A stretch of DNA of 64,000 nucleotides from JACMOY01 sp038322575 (GCA_038322575.1 JBBQGB010000005.1:1-64000); one strand, 5' to 3'; shown: positions 7,618 through 16,700, counted from the first letter of the stretch. Notes: generated by a model not told the origin, from the sequence alone. Translations and numbers: made by a program.

Positions 7618-7749
7618 GCGTCCACATTCGTCTTCTCCACAGGCCGTGGACGGTGTTTGGGCAGGCCGCAGGCGGTGGGTCACGCAAAGTTATCAAGTTG
7701 TCCACAGGTATACCCACACGCTGTGGACGACGCCCCGCACCCGTCCACA
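7618..7749. promoter_or_regulatory. Cluster of five DnaA-box-like 9-mers upstream of dnaB
   Basis: GCGTCCACA (7618-7626), TTCTCCACA (7633-7641), a perfect actinobacterial box TTGTCCACA (7698-7706), TGTGGACGA (7722-7730, reverse strand) and CCGTCCACA (7741-7749) occur within 132 bp. The patch at 7684-7712 around the perfect box is unusually AT-rich for this DNA. The region 7477-7883 holds no convincing gene. DnaA binding here could control dnaB transcription or titrate DnaA. It is not flanked by dnaA and dnaN, so I do not call it oriC. Confidence 0.6.
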
Positions 7750-7802
7750 GGGTGGCGCCCACCGGTGCACGACGCCGGTTGGAGCCCGTGTCGGCGCGGA
7801 CC

Positions 7803-7808
7803 TACGGT
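7803..7808 (+). promoter_or_regulatory. Possible -10 box for dnaB
   Basis: TACGGT about 75 nt before the dnaB GTG, just downstream of the DnaA-box cluster. Weak evidence on its own. Confidence 0.3.
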
Positions 7809-7883
7809 GCGGTGTCGGTGCCTGCTGGTGGACTGCGTCCGCAGGTCGACGACCAACGCCGGCCAGGCCGAGAAGGGTTGCAC

Positions 7884-10800
7884 GTGACGCTCACCGAGCT
7901 GGGCTCGACGTACTCCGGACCCTCGGGTCCGGGTGAGTCCTTCGACCGCACCCCACCCCAGGACGTGGCCGCCGAGCAGTCCGTCCTCGGCGGGATGATG
8001 CTGAGCAAGGACGCGATCGCCGATGTCATCGAGGTGCTGCGCAGTACCGACTTCTACCGCCCCGCCCACGAGATCGTGTTCGACGCCGTCCTCGAACTGT
8101 ACGGCCGCGGTGAGCCCGCCGACGCCGTCACGGTCTCGGACGAGCTGACCAAGAAGGGCAGCCTGACCCGGGTCGGCGGCGCGCCGTACCTGCACACGCT
8201 GATCTCCTCGGTGCCCACCGCGGCCAACGCCGGGTACTACGCGCGGATCGTGCGTGAGCGCGCCGTCCTGCGCCGCCTGGTCGAGGCCGGCACCAAGATC
8301 GTCCAGCTCGGCTACGCGACCACCGGCGGCGACGTCGACGACCTGGTCAACGCCGCCCAGTCCGAGGTGTACGCCGTCACCGAGCGGCGCACCAGCGAGG
8401 ACTACCTGCCGATCGGCCAGCTGATCGAGCCCACGGTCGACGAGATCGAGGCCGCCGGGCACCGCGGCGAGGGCATGATCGGCGTCCCCACCGGCTTCGC
8501 CGATCTCGACCGGCTCACCAACGGCCTGCACCCGGGCCAGATGATCGTCCTGGCTGCGAGGCCGGCGATCGGGAAGGCGCTGGCGCTCGACACGGCGCTG
8601 CCCACGCCGACGGGCTGGACGACGATGGGTGAGGTGGAGGTCGGTGACCTGGTCGTCGGTGCCGACGGTCGGCCCACGCACGTCGTCGCGGCCACCGATG
8701 TGATGCACGGTCGGCCATGCTTCGAGGTGCACTTCTCGGACGGCTCGGTGATCGTCGCCGACGCCGAGCACCAGTGGCTGACCGACGACCGCGCCGCACG
8801 CAAGAGCGCTCAGGAGGCGAAGCTGCGGGGCCTCAGCCGGGCCACGTACGTCGCCGCGGTGCGCACGACCAGCGAGATCGCCGCGACGCTGCGATGTGCC
8901 ACCAAGGAGGCGCGGCTGAACCACAGCATCCGCACTGCGGCGCCCCTGGACCTGCCTGATCGCGATTACCTCGTCCAGCCGTACGCGCTCGGAGCCTGGC
9001 TGGGAGACGGCACCTCGGCGGCGGCGCTGATCACGAGCGCTGACCCGGACATCGCCGTCCGCCTCGAGGCGGACGGGCTGGTCGTCACGCGGACCAACAC
9101 CCGCATGCGGTACTCGCTCCGCCTGCCCACCGAGGTCGTCGCCGAACGTCAGTGCGACGTCTGCGCGGAGTCGTTCATCCCACGCACGAGTCAGGTGCGC
9201 ACCTGCGGTCGATCCTGCGGTGGCCGTGCCCGCGGTGTCGGCACCCGTTCGGCGACGCCGACCTGCCCGTCTTGCGGTGTCGTGACCAGCGGGCTCGCGC
9301 TGTGCCAGGCCTGTCGGTGGGCCTACGGAACCGTGGCCGGGCGGTTGCGGACCATCGGGGTGCTGGGCGACAAGCACATCCCGGTCGAGTACCTGCGGGG
9401 CAGCGAGCGCCAGCGCCGCGACCTGCTCGCTGGCCTGCTCGACACCGGCGGCACCGTCGCGCCGACCGGCATGGTGCAGTTCACGAGCACCAGCCTGCGC
9501 CTGGCCGAGGGCGTGCGCGAGCTGGTGGTCAGCCTGGGGTATCGCTGCGGGGTGAGCCGCCGCACGGTGCGCGGCGCGACGCCGGCCTCCTGCGTCGCCG
9601 TGACCATCTCGTTCAGCACCGACGACGTCGTCTTCTGGCTCGAGCGCAAGCAGCGTGCGCACAAGGAGCGTGGCCAGCGCATCTTCACCCGGCGCGGCTC
9701 CCGGTTCATCACGCAGGTGCGTGCGGTCGAGTCGGTGCCCGTGCGGTGCATCCAGGTGGACGCCGCCGACCACCTCTACCTCGCCGGCCCCTCGATGATC
9801 CCGACCCACAACTCCACGATGGGTCTGGACATCGCCCGATCGGCCTCGATCAAGCACGGTCTGACCTCGGTGATCTTCTCGCTCGAGATGAGCCGCACCG
9901 AGATCACCATGCGCATGCTCAGCGCCGAGGCGAAGATCCCCCTGCAGAAGCTGCGCCAGGGCAGGCTCGAGGACAGCGACTGGACCAAGATGGCCCGCAC
10001 GATGGGCGAGCTGAGCGACGCACCGCTGTTCATCGACGACAGCCCGAACATGTCGCTGATGGAGATCCGGGCCAAGTGCCGCCGGCTCAAGCAGCGCCAC
10101 GACCTGAAGATCGTGATCATCGACTACCTGCAGCTGATGAGCAGCGGCAAGCGCGTCGAGTCCCGCCAGCAGGAGGTCTCGGAGTTCTCCCGCGCGCTCA
10201 AGTTGCTGGCCAAGGAGCTCGAGGTGCCGGTCATCGCCATCTCGCAGCTCAACCGCGGTCCTGAGCAGCGCACCGACAAGAAGCCCCAGATGTCCGATCT
10301 GCGCGAAAGTGGTTGCCTCACCGCCGACACCACGGTGCTGCGAGCAGACACCGGGGCGGCTGTCAGCCTCGGTGAGCTGTTCGCCAGCGGGGCGACGGAT
10401 GTGCCGGTCTGGTCCCTGGACGAGTCACTGCGATACGTCCGCCGTCACCTGACCCACGTGTTCAGCACGGGCACCAAGCCGGTCTACCGGCTCACCCTCT
10501 CGTCCGGCAAGCGGGTTCGGGCGACCGTCAACCACCCGTTCCTGACGTACGACGGATGGCGGCGCCTGGACGAGCTGGCGCCCGGGTCGCGGATCGGCGT
10601 CCCGCGCCATGTCCCGGCACCCGAGCTCGAATCCTCCTGGGACGACGCTGAAGTGGTCATGCTGGCGCACCTGCTCGGCGATGGGTCGTTCGTGCGTCGT
10701 CAACCGCTGCGTTACGCGAGCATCGATGAGGCCAACCTGCAGGCGGTCACCGAGGCCGCTCGGTTCTTCGGCATCACCGCCGTGCGCGACGAGTACCCGG

Positions 10801-11774
10801 CCGCACGAGTCACGACTCTGCGGCTGCCGGCGCCGTACCACCTCACCCACGGACGTCGGAACCCCATCGCACGGTGGCTCGACGGCCTCGAGCTCTTCGG
10901 TCTGCGCAGCCACGAGAAGTTCGTGCCCGAGGCGGTGTTCAACCTCCCTAAGCGCCAGATCAGCATGTTCCTCTGCCACCTGTGGGCCACGGACGGCTCT
11001 GTGACGGTGAATGGCCAGGGACGCGGTGGACGCGTCTACTACGCATCGACGAGTCGTCGGTTGGTGGACGACATCTCGCGTCTGCTCCTGCGCTTCGGGA
11101 TCTCGAGCCGGGTGCGCACCACGCGCAAGGCCGGGTACCGCGACGGCTACACCCTCGACATCAGCGGTGCTCAAGACCAGACCTGGTTCCTGCAGCAGAT
11201 CGGGGTGCACGGTCAGCGCGCGGCCCAGGCGTCAGAGCTGCTCGCCCGGGTTAAAGAGGCCAACCCCAACCCCAACGTCGACACCGTGCCGACCCAGGTC
11301 TGGGATCGGGTGCGCAGTGTGCTGGCCGAAAGGGGCATGTCGCACCGGGTCTTCGCAGAGTCGATGGGTTCGGCATTCTGCGGTTCGACGATGTGGAAGC
11401 ACTCTCCGTCCCGCGAGCGGCTGGGCCGAGTTGCTGCTCTGCTGGAGGACGAGCAGCTCGAGATCATGGCCGTCAACGACCTGTTCTGGGACCGGGTCGT
11501 CTCCGTCGAGCCCGACGGCGAGGAGCAGGTCTTCGACGCCACTGTGGTCGGAACTCACAACTTCATCGCCAACGGCATCGCAGCGCACAACTCGATCGAG
11601 CAGGATGCGGACATGGTGATCCTGCTGCACCGCGAGGATGCCTACGAGCGGGAGTCACCGCGCGCGGGTGAGGCCGACTTCATCGTCGCCAAGCACCGCA
11701 ACGGCCCGACCGACACCATCACCGTCGCGTTCCAGGGCCACTACTCGCGCTTCGTCGACATGGCGCAGTCCTGA
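7884..11774 (+). CDS. dnaB: Replicative DNA helicase DnaB with two inteins
   Basis: 1296 codons. Removing two inteins leaves a 458-residue hexameric 5'-3' helicase that unwinds DNA at the fork. Extein 1 (residues 1-231) holds the N-terminal primase-contact domain (PPQDVAAEQSVLGGMML) and runs up to the Walker A motif, which is split: ARPAIGK is followed by intein 1 and resumes with STMGLD. Extein 2 (644-810) holds Walker B (IVIIDYLQLMS) and the motif SQLNRGPEQR, ending RESG. Intein 2 follows, then extein 3 (1237-1296) with SIEQDADMVILLHRE. GTG 7884 is preceded by AGAAGGG. Neither catalytic motif is contiguous without splicing, so DnaB activity depends on both events. The position after rplI matches mycobacteria, whose DnaB also carries an intein at the second site. 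Confidence 0.96.
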   Translation: MTLTELGSTYSGPSGPGESFDRTPPQDVAAEQSVLGGMMLSKDAIADVIEVLRSTDFYRPAHEIVFDAVLELYGRGEPADAVTVSDELTKKGSLTRVGGAPYLHTLISSVPTAANAGYYARIVRERAVLRRLVEAGTKIVQLGYATTGGDVDDLVNAAQSEVYAVTERRTSEDYLPIGQLIEPTVDEIEAAGHRGEGMIGVPTGFADLDRLTNGLHPGQMIVLAARPAIGKALALDTALPTPTGWTTMGEVEVGDLVVGADGRPTHVVAATDVMHGRPCFEVHFSDGSVIVADAEHQWLTDDRAARKSAQEAKLRGLSRATYVAAVRTTSEIAATLRCATKEARLNHSIRTAAPLDLPDRDYLVQPYALGAWLGDGTSAAALITSADPDIAVRLEADGLVVTRTNTRMRYSLRLPTEVVAERQCDVCAESFIPRTSQVRTCGRSCGGRARGVGTRSATPTCPSCGVVTSGLALCQACRWAYGTVAGRLRTIGVLGDKHIPVEYLRGSERQRRDLLAGLLDTGGTVAPTGMVQFTSTSLRLAEGVRELVVSLGYRCGVSRRTVRGATPASCVAVTISFSTDDVVFWLERKQRAHKERGQRIFTRRGSRFITQVRAVESVPVRCIQVDAADHLYLAGPSMIPTHNSTMGLDIARSASIKHGLTSVIFSLEMSRTEITMRMLSAEAKIPLQKLRQGRLEDSDWTKMARTMGELSDAPLFIDDSPNMSLMEIRAKCRRLKQRHDLKIVIIDYLQLMSSGKRVESRQQEVSEFSRALKLLAKELEVPVIAISQLNRGPEQRTDKKPQMSDLRESGCLTADTTVLRADTGAAVSLGELFASGATDVPVWSLDESLRYVRRHLTHVFSTGTKPVYRLTLSSGKRVRATVNHPFLTYDGWRRLDELAPGSRIGVPRHVPAPELESSWDDAEVVMLAHLLGDGSFVRRQPLRYASIDEANLQAVTEAARFFGITAVRDEYPAARVTTLRLPAPYHLTHGRRNPIARWLDGLELFGLRSHEKFVPEAVFNLPKRQISMFLCHLWATDGSVTVNGQGRGGRVYYASTSRRLVDDISRLLLRFGISSRVRTTRKAGYRDGYTLDISGAQDQTWFLQQIGVHGQRAAQASELLARVKEANPNPNVDTVPTQVWDRVRSVLAERGMSHRVFAESMGSAFCGSTMWKHSPSRERLGRVAALLEDEQLEIMAVNDLFWDRVVSVEPDGEEQVFDATVVGTHNFIANGIAAHNSIEQDADMVILLHREDAYERESPRAGEADFIVAKHRNGPTDTITVAFQGHYSRFVDMAQS
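8577..9812 (+). other. DnaB intein 1 (Walker A site), class 3 type, with LAGLIDADG endonuclease
   Basis: 412 residues (DnaB residues 232-643) inserted after the Lys of Walker A. It begins with Ala (ALALDTALPTPTGW), not Cys or Ser, so a class 1 mechanism is impossible. The block B segment ADAEHQW has His at B:10 and Trp at B:12. Block F (PVRCIQVDAADHLYL) has Cys at F:4. Block G is PTHN followed by Ser+1, with Thr at G:5. This Trp/Cys/Thr triad is the mark of class 3 inteins, described from the mycobacteriophage Bethlehem DnaB intein. LAGLIDADG motifs are YALGAWLGDG (about 8980-9015) and LLAGLLDTGG (about 9420-9450). Between them is a Cys-rich insertion with two CxxC-type knuckle pairs. Confidence 0.9.
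10314..11591 (+). other. DnaB intein 2 (RESG/SIEQD site), class 1 with LAGLIDADG endonuclease
   Basis: 426 residues (DnaB residues 811-1236) inserted between RESG and SIEQD, the same site as the Synechocystis and M. tuberculosis DnaB inteins. It has Cys1 (CLTADTTVL), block B ATVNHPF with the Thr and His of the TxxH motif, block F ending VVGTHNFIANG, and the C-terminal HN followed by Ser+1. All residues for classical splicing are present. Endonuclease motifs are LAHLLGDGSF (about 10660-10695) and LCHLWATDGS (about 10970-11000). Codon use is a little less G/C-biased than in the exteins (for example a TTA triplet spanning GGTTAAAG near 11250), in line with separate ancestry. Confidence 0.93.
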
Positions 11775-11848
11775 CCCGCTGCGTCCTGGAGCCCGCGCAC
11801 CCGGCCAGCGCGCTCACCGAACCGGTCCTGCGCGAGTACTTCGCCGAG

Positions 11849-12253
11849 ATGGTCAGCAGGTACCAGGGTCGGCCGGCGACGCCGTCCGAGGTCGACGACG
11901 TGCTGGCCGCCGAACCCAGCAACGACCTGGCCCCGCCGTCCGGCGTCTTCCTGGTGGCCCGCGCCGGCGATGCCGTGCTGGGGTGCGCCGGACTGCGGCT
12001 GGTTGGCGAGGGCGTCGGTGAGGTCAAGCGGGTCTTCGTGACGCCGCGTGCTCGCAGGACGGGGCTCGGCACCCGCCTGATGCTCGAGCTCGAGGTCAGG
12101 GCGCGCGGGCTCGACGTCCGGATGCTGCGGCTCGACACCCGCCACGACCTGTCCGAGGCGCGCGGTCTCTACGCCGCGCTGGGCTACCAGGAGGTGCCGG
12201 CCTTCAACGCCGGCCCGTACGCCGAGCACTGGTTCGCCAAGCCCCTCACCTGA
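11849..12253 (+). CDS. GNAT family N-acetyltransferase
   Basis: 134 residues from ATG 11849. Core motifs are VKRVFVTPRARRTGLGTRLM (acetyl-CoA pyrophosphate-binding motif A, with RRTGLG in the Q/RxxGxG position) and the C-terminal LYAALGYQEVPAFN. Substrate unknown. The frame is open upstream without a stop back into the dnaB 3' end and encodes VLEPAHPASALTEPVLREYF, which looks like the missing first strand and helix of a GNAT fold. The only start-like codon there is CTG 11771, overlapping the dnaB stop. The true protein may therefore be 26 residues longer, with a rare CTG start and coupling to dnaB. Confidence 0.85.
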   Translation: MVSRYQGRPATPSEVDDVLAAEPSNDLAPPSGVFLVARAGDAVLGCAGLRLVGEGVGEVKRVFVTPRARRTGLGTRLMLELEVRARGLDVRMLRLDTRHDLSEARGLYAALGYQEVPAFNAGPYAEHWFAKPLT

Positions 12254-12260
12254 CCCCCAC

Positions 12261-12366
12261 CCTTTCCTCCCCCGACCCCGGTTTCCTCCCGTCAACCGGG
12301 TGTGAATCGGGCATATCGGCCGGCGGACTTCGGTCCGGGGGAGGAAACCGGTCGGGGGGAGGAAGG
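12261..12366. repeat. Imperfect long inverted repeat between two GNAT genes
   Basis: The left arm (12261-12290, CCTTTCCTCCCCCGACC then CCGGTTTCCTCCC) is matched, with small gaps, by the right arm (12336-12366, GGGGGAGGAAACCGG then TCGGGGGGAGGAAGG). They can form a stem of about 25-28 bp around a 45-nt centre. Polypurine on one side and polypyrimidine on the other also makes it triplex-capable. It could terminate the upstream transcript; it lies directly before the leaderless promoter of the next gene. Confidence 0.55.
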
Positions 12367-12372
12367 CATGAT
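12367..12372 (+). promoter_or_regulatory. -10 box, leaderless promoter of the second GNAT gene
   Basis: CATGAT ends 6 nt before GTG 12379. It touches the right arm of the inverted repeat. Confidence 0.45.
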
Positions 12373-12378
12373 CGGGGG

Positions 12379-12918
12379 GTGGAGGTACGGCGGGCGGTGG
12401 TGGGCGATGCGGCGGGCATCGCCGCGGTGCACGTGGCGTCCTGGCAGCGGGCCTACCGCGGGCTGATGCCGGCCGGGCTGCTCGACTCGCTGTCGGTTCC
12501 GGCGCGCACGCAGCGGTGGGCGAGCAACCTCGACGGGGCTGGCGCGACGACGTTCGTGGCCGAGCTGGACGGCGCGGTGGTCGGGTTCGCCAGCATCGGC
12601 CCCAGCCGGGACGACGACGCCGACGCCGACGGCGCCGGTGAGCTGTGGGCGCTGTACCTGCACCCTCGGCACTGGGACGCCGGCCACGGGCACGTCCTGC
12701 ACGCCCACGCCGTGAACGCCCTGGCCGCCACCGGCGCGGCGGAGGCGACCCTGTGGGTCCTCACCACCAACGATCGCGCCCGCCGGTTCTACGGGCGGCA
12801 CGGCTGGGCGGCGGACGGCGCCACCAGGGTCGTGGACCTCGCGGGCGCCGAGCTGGCCGAGTCCCGCTACCGGTTGCCCGGGCTCGTCGGCGCCGCGGGC
12901 GTTACGGTTCTCCCCTGA
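12379..12918 (+). CDS. GNAT family N-acetyltransferase
   Basis: 179 residues. The N-terminal strand and helix are VRRAVVGDAAGIAAVHVASWQRAYRGLMPAGLL, the common start of the subgroup with a conserved WxxAYxG. Motif A is ELWALYLHPRHWDAGHGHVLHAHA, in which the usual QxxGxG loop is WDAGHG. The C-terminal ARRFYGRHGW completes the fold. Likely a small-molecule acetyltransferase of unknown substrate. The stop codon overlaps the ATG of yaaA (TGATG), so the pair is translationally coupled. Confidence 0.9.
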   Translation: MEVRRAVVGDAAGIAAVHVASWQRAYRGLMPAGLLDSLSVPARTQRWASNLDGAGATTFVAELDGAVVGFASIGPSRDDDADADGAGELWALYLHPRHWDAGHGHVLHAHAVNALAATGAAEATLWVLTTNDRARRFYGRHGWAADGATRVVDLAGAELAESRYRLPGLVGAAGVTVLP

Positions 12919-13697
12919 TGATCACGCTGCTCTCGCCCGCCAAGTCCCTCGACACCGCGTCCCGGCTGCCGACCCGCAAGGCCTCGCAGCCGCGCCTGCT
13001 CGACCGCTCGGTCGAGCTGATCGAGGTGATGCGCCGCAAGTCACCCGACGAGGTGGCCGAGCTGATGGACATCTCGGCCGACCTCGCCGAGCTGAACGTC
13101 GAGCGGTACCGCGACTTCGTCGTCCCGTTCACCAAGCGCAACGCCCGGCCTGCCGTCCTGCTGTTCAACGGCGACGTCTACCAGGGCATGGACGTCCGGA
13201 GGCGGTTCGACGAGCGCGACTTCACCGAGGCGCAGAAGACCGTGCGCATCCTGTCCGGTCTGTACGGTCTGCTGCGACCGCTGGACCTGATCCAGCCGTA
13301 CCGGCTCGAGATGGGCACCCGCGTCGCCACCGACCGCGGCGCCTCGCTGTACGACTACTGGGGCGCGAGCATCACCGAGCAGGTCAACGCCGACCTCGCC
13401 GAGTCACCCGGCCCGGACGTCGTCGTCAACCTCGCCTCGGACGAGTACTTCCGGTCGGTGCGCCCCGACGAGGTCGCCGGGCGGGTGGTCTCGCCGCGGT
13501 TCCTGGACGCCGACCCGGCCGGGCGCTACCGGGTCGTCTCGTTCTTCGCCAAGCGGGCCCGCGGTGACCTCGCCGCCTGGATGGTGCTGAACCGGGTGCG
13601 CAGCGTCCGCGCGCTGCGCGGGTTCGACGGCGGCGGGTACCGGTACGACCCCCAGCAGTCCACACCCGATTTGCCGGTCTTCGTGCGGGGCGCCTGA
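12918..13697 (+). CDS. yaaA: Peroxide stress protein YaaA (DUF328/UPF0246)
   Basis: 259 residues starting ITLLSPAKSLD, the family signature. The inner motifs LFNGDVYQGMD, LSGLYGLLRPLD and QPYRLEMGTR are all present. E. coli YaaA limits oxidative DNA damage by lowering free iron and has a DNA-binding fold. Start ATG 12918 overlaps the preceding GNAT stop. The gene is convergent with the SNF2-type ATPase, leaving only 5 bp between stops and no room for an independent terminator. Confidence 0.95.
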   Translation: MITLLSPAKSLDTASRLPTRKASQPRLLDRSVELIEVMRRKSPDEVAELMDISADLAELNVERYRDFVVPFTKRNARPAVLLFNGDVYQGMDVRRRFDERDFTEAQKTVRILSGLYGLLRPLDLIQPYRLEMGTRVATDRGASLYDYWGASITEQVNADLAESPGPDVVVNLASDEYFRSVRPDEVAGRVVSPRFLDADPAGRYRVVSFFAKRARGDLAAWMVLNRVRSVRALRGFDGGGYRYDPQQSTPDLPVFVRGA

Positions 13698-13702
13698 CCC
13701 GC

Positions 13703-16700
13703 TCAGGCGTCGAACAGCCCGCGGATGTCGTCGGCGCTGAGCTGGGTGCCGAGCATCGCGCCCTCGTCCACGACCCGGGCGAACAGGTCGCGCTTGCGCT
13801 GCTGCAGGGCGACGACCTTCTCCTCGATGGTGTCCTTGGCCACCAGCCGGTAGACCATCACCGTCTTGTCCTGCCCGATCCGGTGGGTGCGGTCGACCGC
13901 CTGCGCCTCGGCCGCGGGGTTCCACCAGGGGTCCAGGACGAAGACGTAGTCGGCCTCGGTGAGGGTCAGACCCACTCCACCGGCCTTGAGGCTGATCACG
14001 AACACCGGGGCGTCGCCGTCCTTGAACTCGGCGATCCGCCGGGGCCGGTCGCGGGTGCGCCCATCGAGATAGCAGTGCGCGATGCCCTCGGCGGCCAGGC
14101 GCGCCCGCACCAGCGACAGGAACCCGGTGAACTGGCTGAAGACCAGCACCCGGTGGCCCTCGGCGACCACCTCCACCAGCTGCTCCATCAGCGCGTCGAT
14201 CTTGCTGGACGCGATCGTGCCCGCGTGCGCGGCGTCCACCAGCGAGGCGTCCAGGCTGAGCTGGCGCAGCACGGTCAGCGAGCGCAGGATCGCGATCCGG
14301 TTGCGGTTCAGGTCCTCGATCAGGCCCAGCACCCGCTGGCGCTCGCGCTGCAGGTGCTTGTCGTACACCCGGCGGTGCGCGGGGTTGAGGGTGATCTCGA
14401 GGGTCTGCTCGACCTTCGGCGGCAGGTCGGCGGCGACGGCCTCCTTGGTGCGTCGCAGCATCCACGGCCTGATCCGACGGCGCAGCGTGGCCAGCTGCTC
14501 GGGTGACTCGCCGCTCTCGATCGGTTTGCGGTAGGCGTCGGTGAACCGCTGCGGGTTCGGGAACAGGCCGGGGGCGGTGATCGAGAGCAGCGACCACAGG
14601 TCCATCAGCGAGTTCTCGAGCGGGGTGCCGGTGATGCCCAGCTTGAACGGGGCGGGCAGCCGGCGGGCGCACTGGTAGGTCTTGGCCTGGTGGTTCTTGA
14701 CGAACTGCGCCTCGTCGAGCACCAGGCCGCTCCAGCGCAGCGAGCGGTAGGCGTCCTCGTCGATGCGCAGCAGCGCGTACGACGTCACGACGACCTGGGC
14801 GCCGTCGACCAGCTCGACGAGCGACCGTCCGCTGCGTCGCGCGGTCTCGGTGACCGTCACCACGCGTAGGTGGGGGACGAACTTCGCGGCCTCGCTCGCC
14901 CACGTCGACACCACGCTGGTCGGGGCCACGATCAGCAGCGGGTCGCCCAGGTCGCCCTGCTCGTGCGCCCGCGCAGCCATCGCGAGGGTCTGCAGGGTCT
15001 TGCCCAGCCCCATGTCGTCGGCGAGGATCCCGCCCAACCGGTGGTCCCACAGCAGGCACAGCCAGTGGTAGCCCTCGAGCTGGTAGGGCCGCAGCCGGGC
15101 CTGCAGCCCGGCGGGAGGATCGGGCTGCGGCACGGCCTCGAGGTCCAGCAGCGCGCTGACGGTGCGGGTCCACCGCTCGCTCTGCTGGTCGACCACCCCG
15201 AGGGTGACCAGCTCGTCCCACAGCCCGGCCTGCCAGGGGGTGATCCGCAGCGCCTCACCGGGCCGGTCCTGCAGCGAGCGCGCCTCGGTCAGCAGCGCCC
15301 GCAGGCTCGCCAGCTCGGGCCGGTCGAGGGTGAACCACGTGCCGCTGTCGAGCAGCAGGTGCTCGTCGCCGCGGGTCAGGGCGGCCAGCAGCAGCGCCAG
15401 CGGCACGTCCTGGTCGGCGACGAAGACGCGCACACCGAGGTCGAACCAGTCCGTGTGGTCGGGGTCGGTCGAGTCGGTCGCGGACACCGTGATCCGCGGC
15501 AGCTCGTGGTGCTCCACGTAGTCCACCGGCACGCCCTCGACGTCGACCAGGACGTCGTCGCGCTCGCGCAGCACCGGCAGCACGTGCTCGACGAACGCCG
15601 CCGTGTCGAGCCCGGTCAGCACGGTGCGCGGCACCGGCCGGCGCACCGGGCCGACGTCGACCCGCAGCCCGGGGACGACGTCCAGGAACCCCAGCGTGCC
15701 CAGCAGCGCGTCCTCGGCGTCCGGGTCGCGTGCCACCCGCCCCGGCTCGGCCGCGATGGGGGTCCGCAGCACCTGGTCGCCCACGGTGTAGGCGAAGCCC
15801 CAGCCGATGACGGTGCGGTGCCCCGCCTCGAAGCCCACCGTGACGGCCAGGCGAGGCGGGATGACCTCAGGGAGGCTGATGCTGCCGTCGCCGGACTCGA
15901 CGGTGACGCGCTGGCGCAGCACCGGGTAGTACCCGCTGAGGAAGTCCGACAGCTCGGCTGCGGGCACCTCGAGGACGTCGACGTCCAGCAGCGCGCTGAC
16001 CGCAGGGGCGAGCGGTGGGTCGAACCGGGCGAGCAGCAGCCGGTCGCCGTCCTCGAGGTACATCCCGTGCGCGGGCTGGCCCACTAGCCGGGCCCGACCG
16101 GGCGCGAGGTCGGGCTCACCCGGCACCCGGACGACGGCCCCGAGCCGCGCGCCGTCCCGCTCGCTGCGCCGGACGTCGAGCACGACCGACGCGGGTGCGC
16201 CCACCAGGTGCACCGTGCGGGTCGCTCCGCGCGCACCGGCCACGAGGGCGATGCCGGCCCGCTGGGCGTCGTCCAGCAGCCGCCAGCCGCCGCGCCCCAG
16301 GTCGTCCAGGTGCACCTGCACGGCCGACCAGGGGGAGGCCCAGGGCGGCTGGGCCGACCTGAACCGGCTGAGCAGCCCGAGCAGGGCCTCGCGCTGGTCG
16401 GGCTGGACGGGCACCCGCTGGTGACCCAGCTCGAGGTCGCGCCAGGAGACCCCGGTCTTGATCCAGCCGTTCTTGCCCGGCGTCACCGGCAGCAGCCGCA
16501 GCCGCGTGAGCGGCTCGGGCGAGTCGGCGTACCGCGTCGGCGTGCGGGTCACCGGCTCGACCAGCAGACCCAGCCCAGCGGCGGTGACCGGGGTCGGAGC
16601 CGGCCGCACGAGGTCGTTGAGCAGGACCTGCCAGGCGGGCTGCAACGGGCGCCCCCACCGCTCGCGCGCGGTCAGCAGGACTGCGGCCACGTGCTTGCAG

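Noticed and set aside
7477..7883. DnaA-box cluster as the chromosomal origin oriC
   Set aside because: No dnaA or dnaN beside it; five boxes are fewer than usual for actinobacterial oriC. Kept as a regulatory or titration site.
7680..10100. 806-codon minus-strand frame opposite dnaB
   Set aside because: Antisense of clear DnaB and intein sequence; no motif of its own.
12645..12917. Upstream extension of yaaA (91 more codons)
   Set aside because: It overlaps the GNAT gene in another frame and is Arg/Gly-rich; YaaA homologues start at ITLLSPAKSLD as here.
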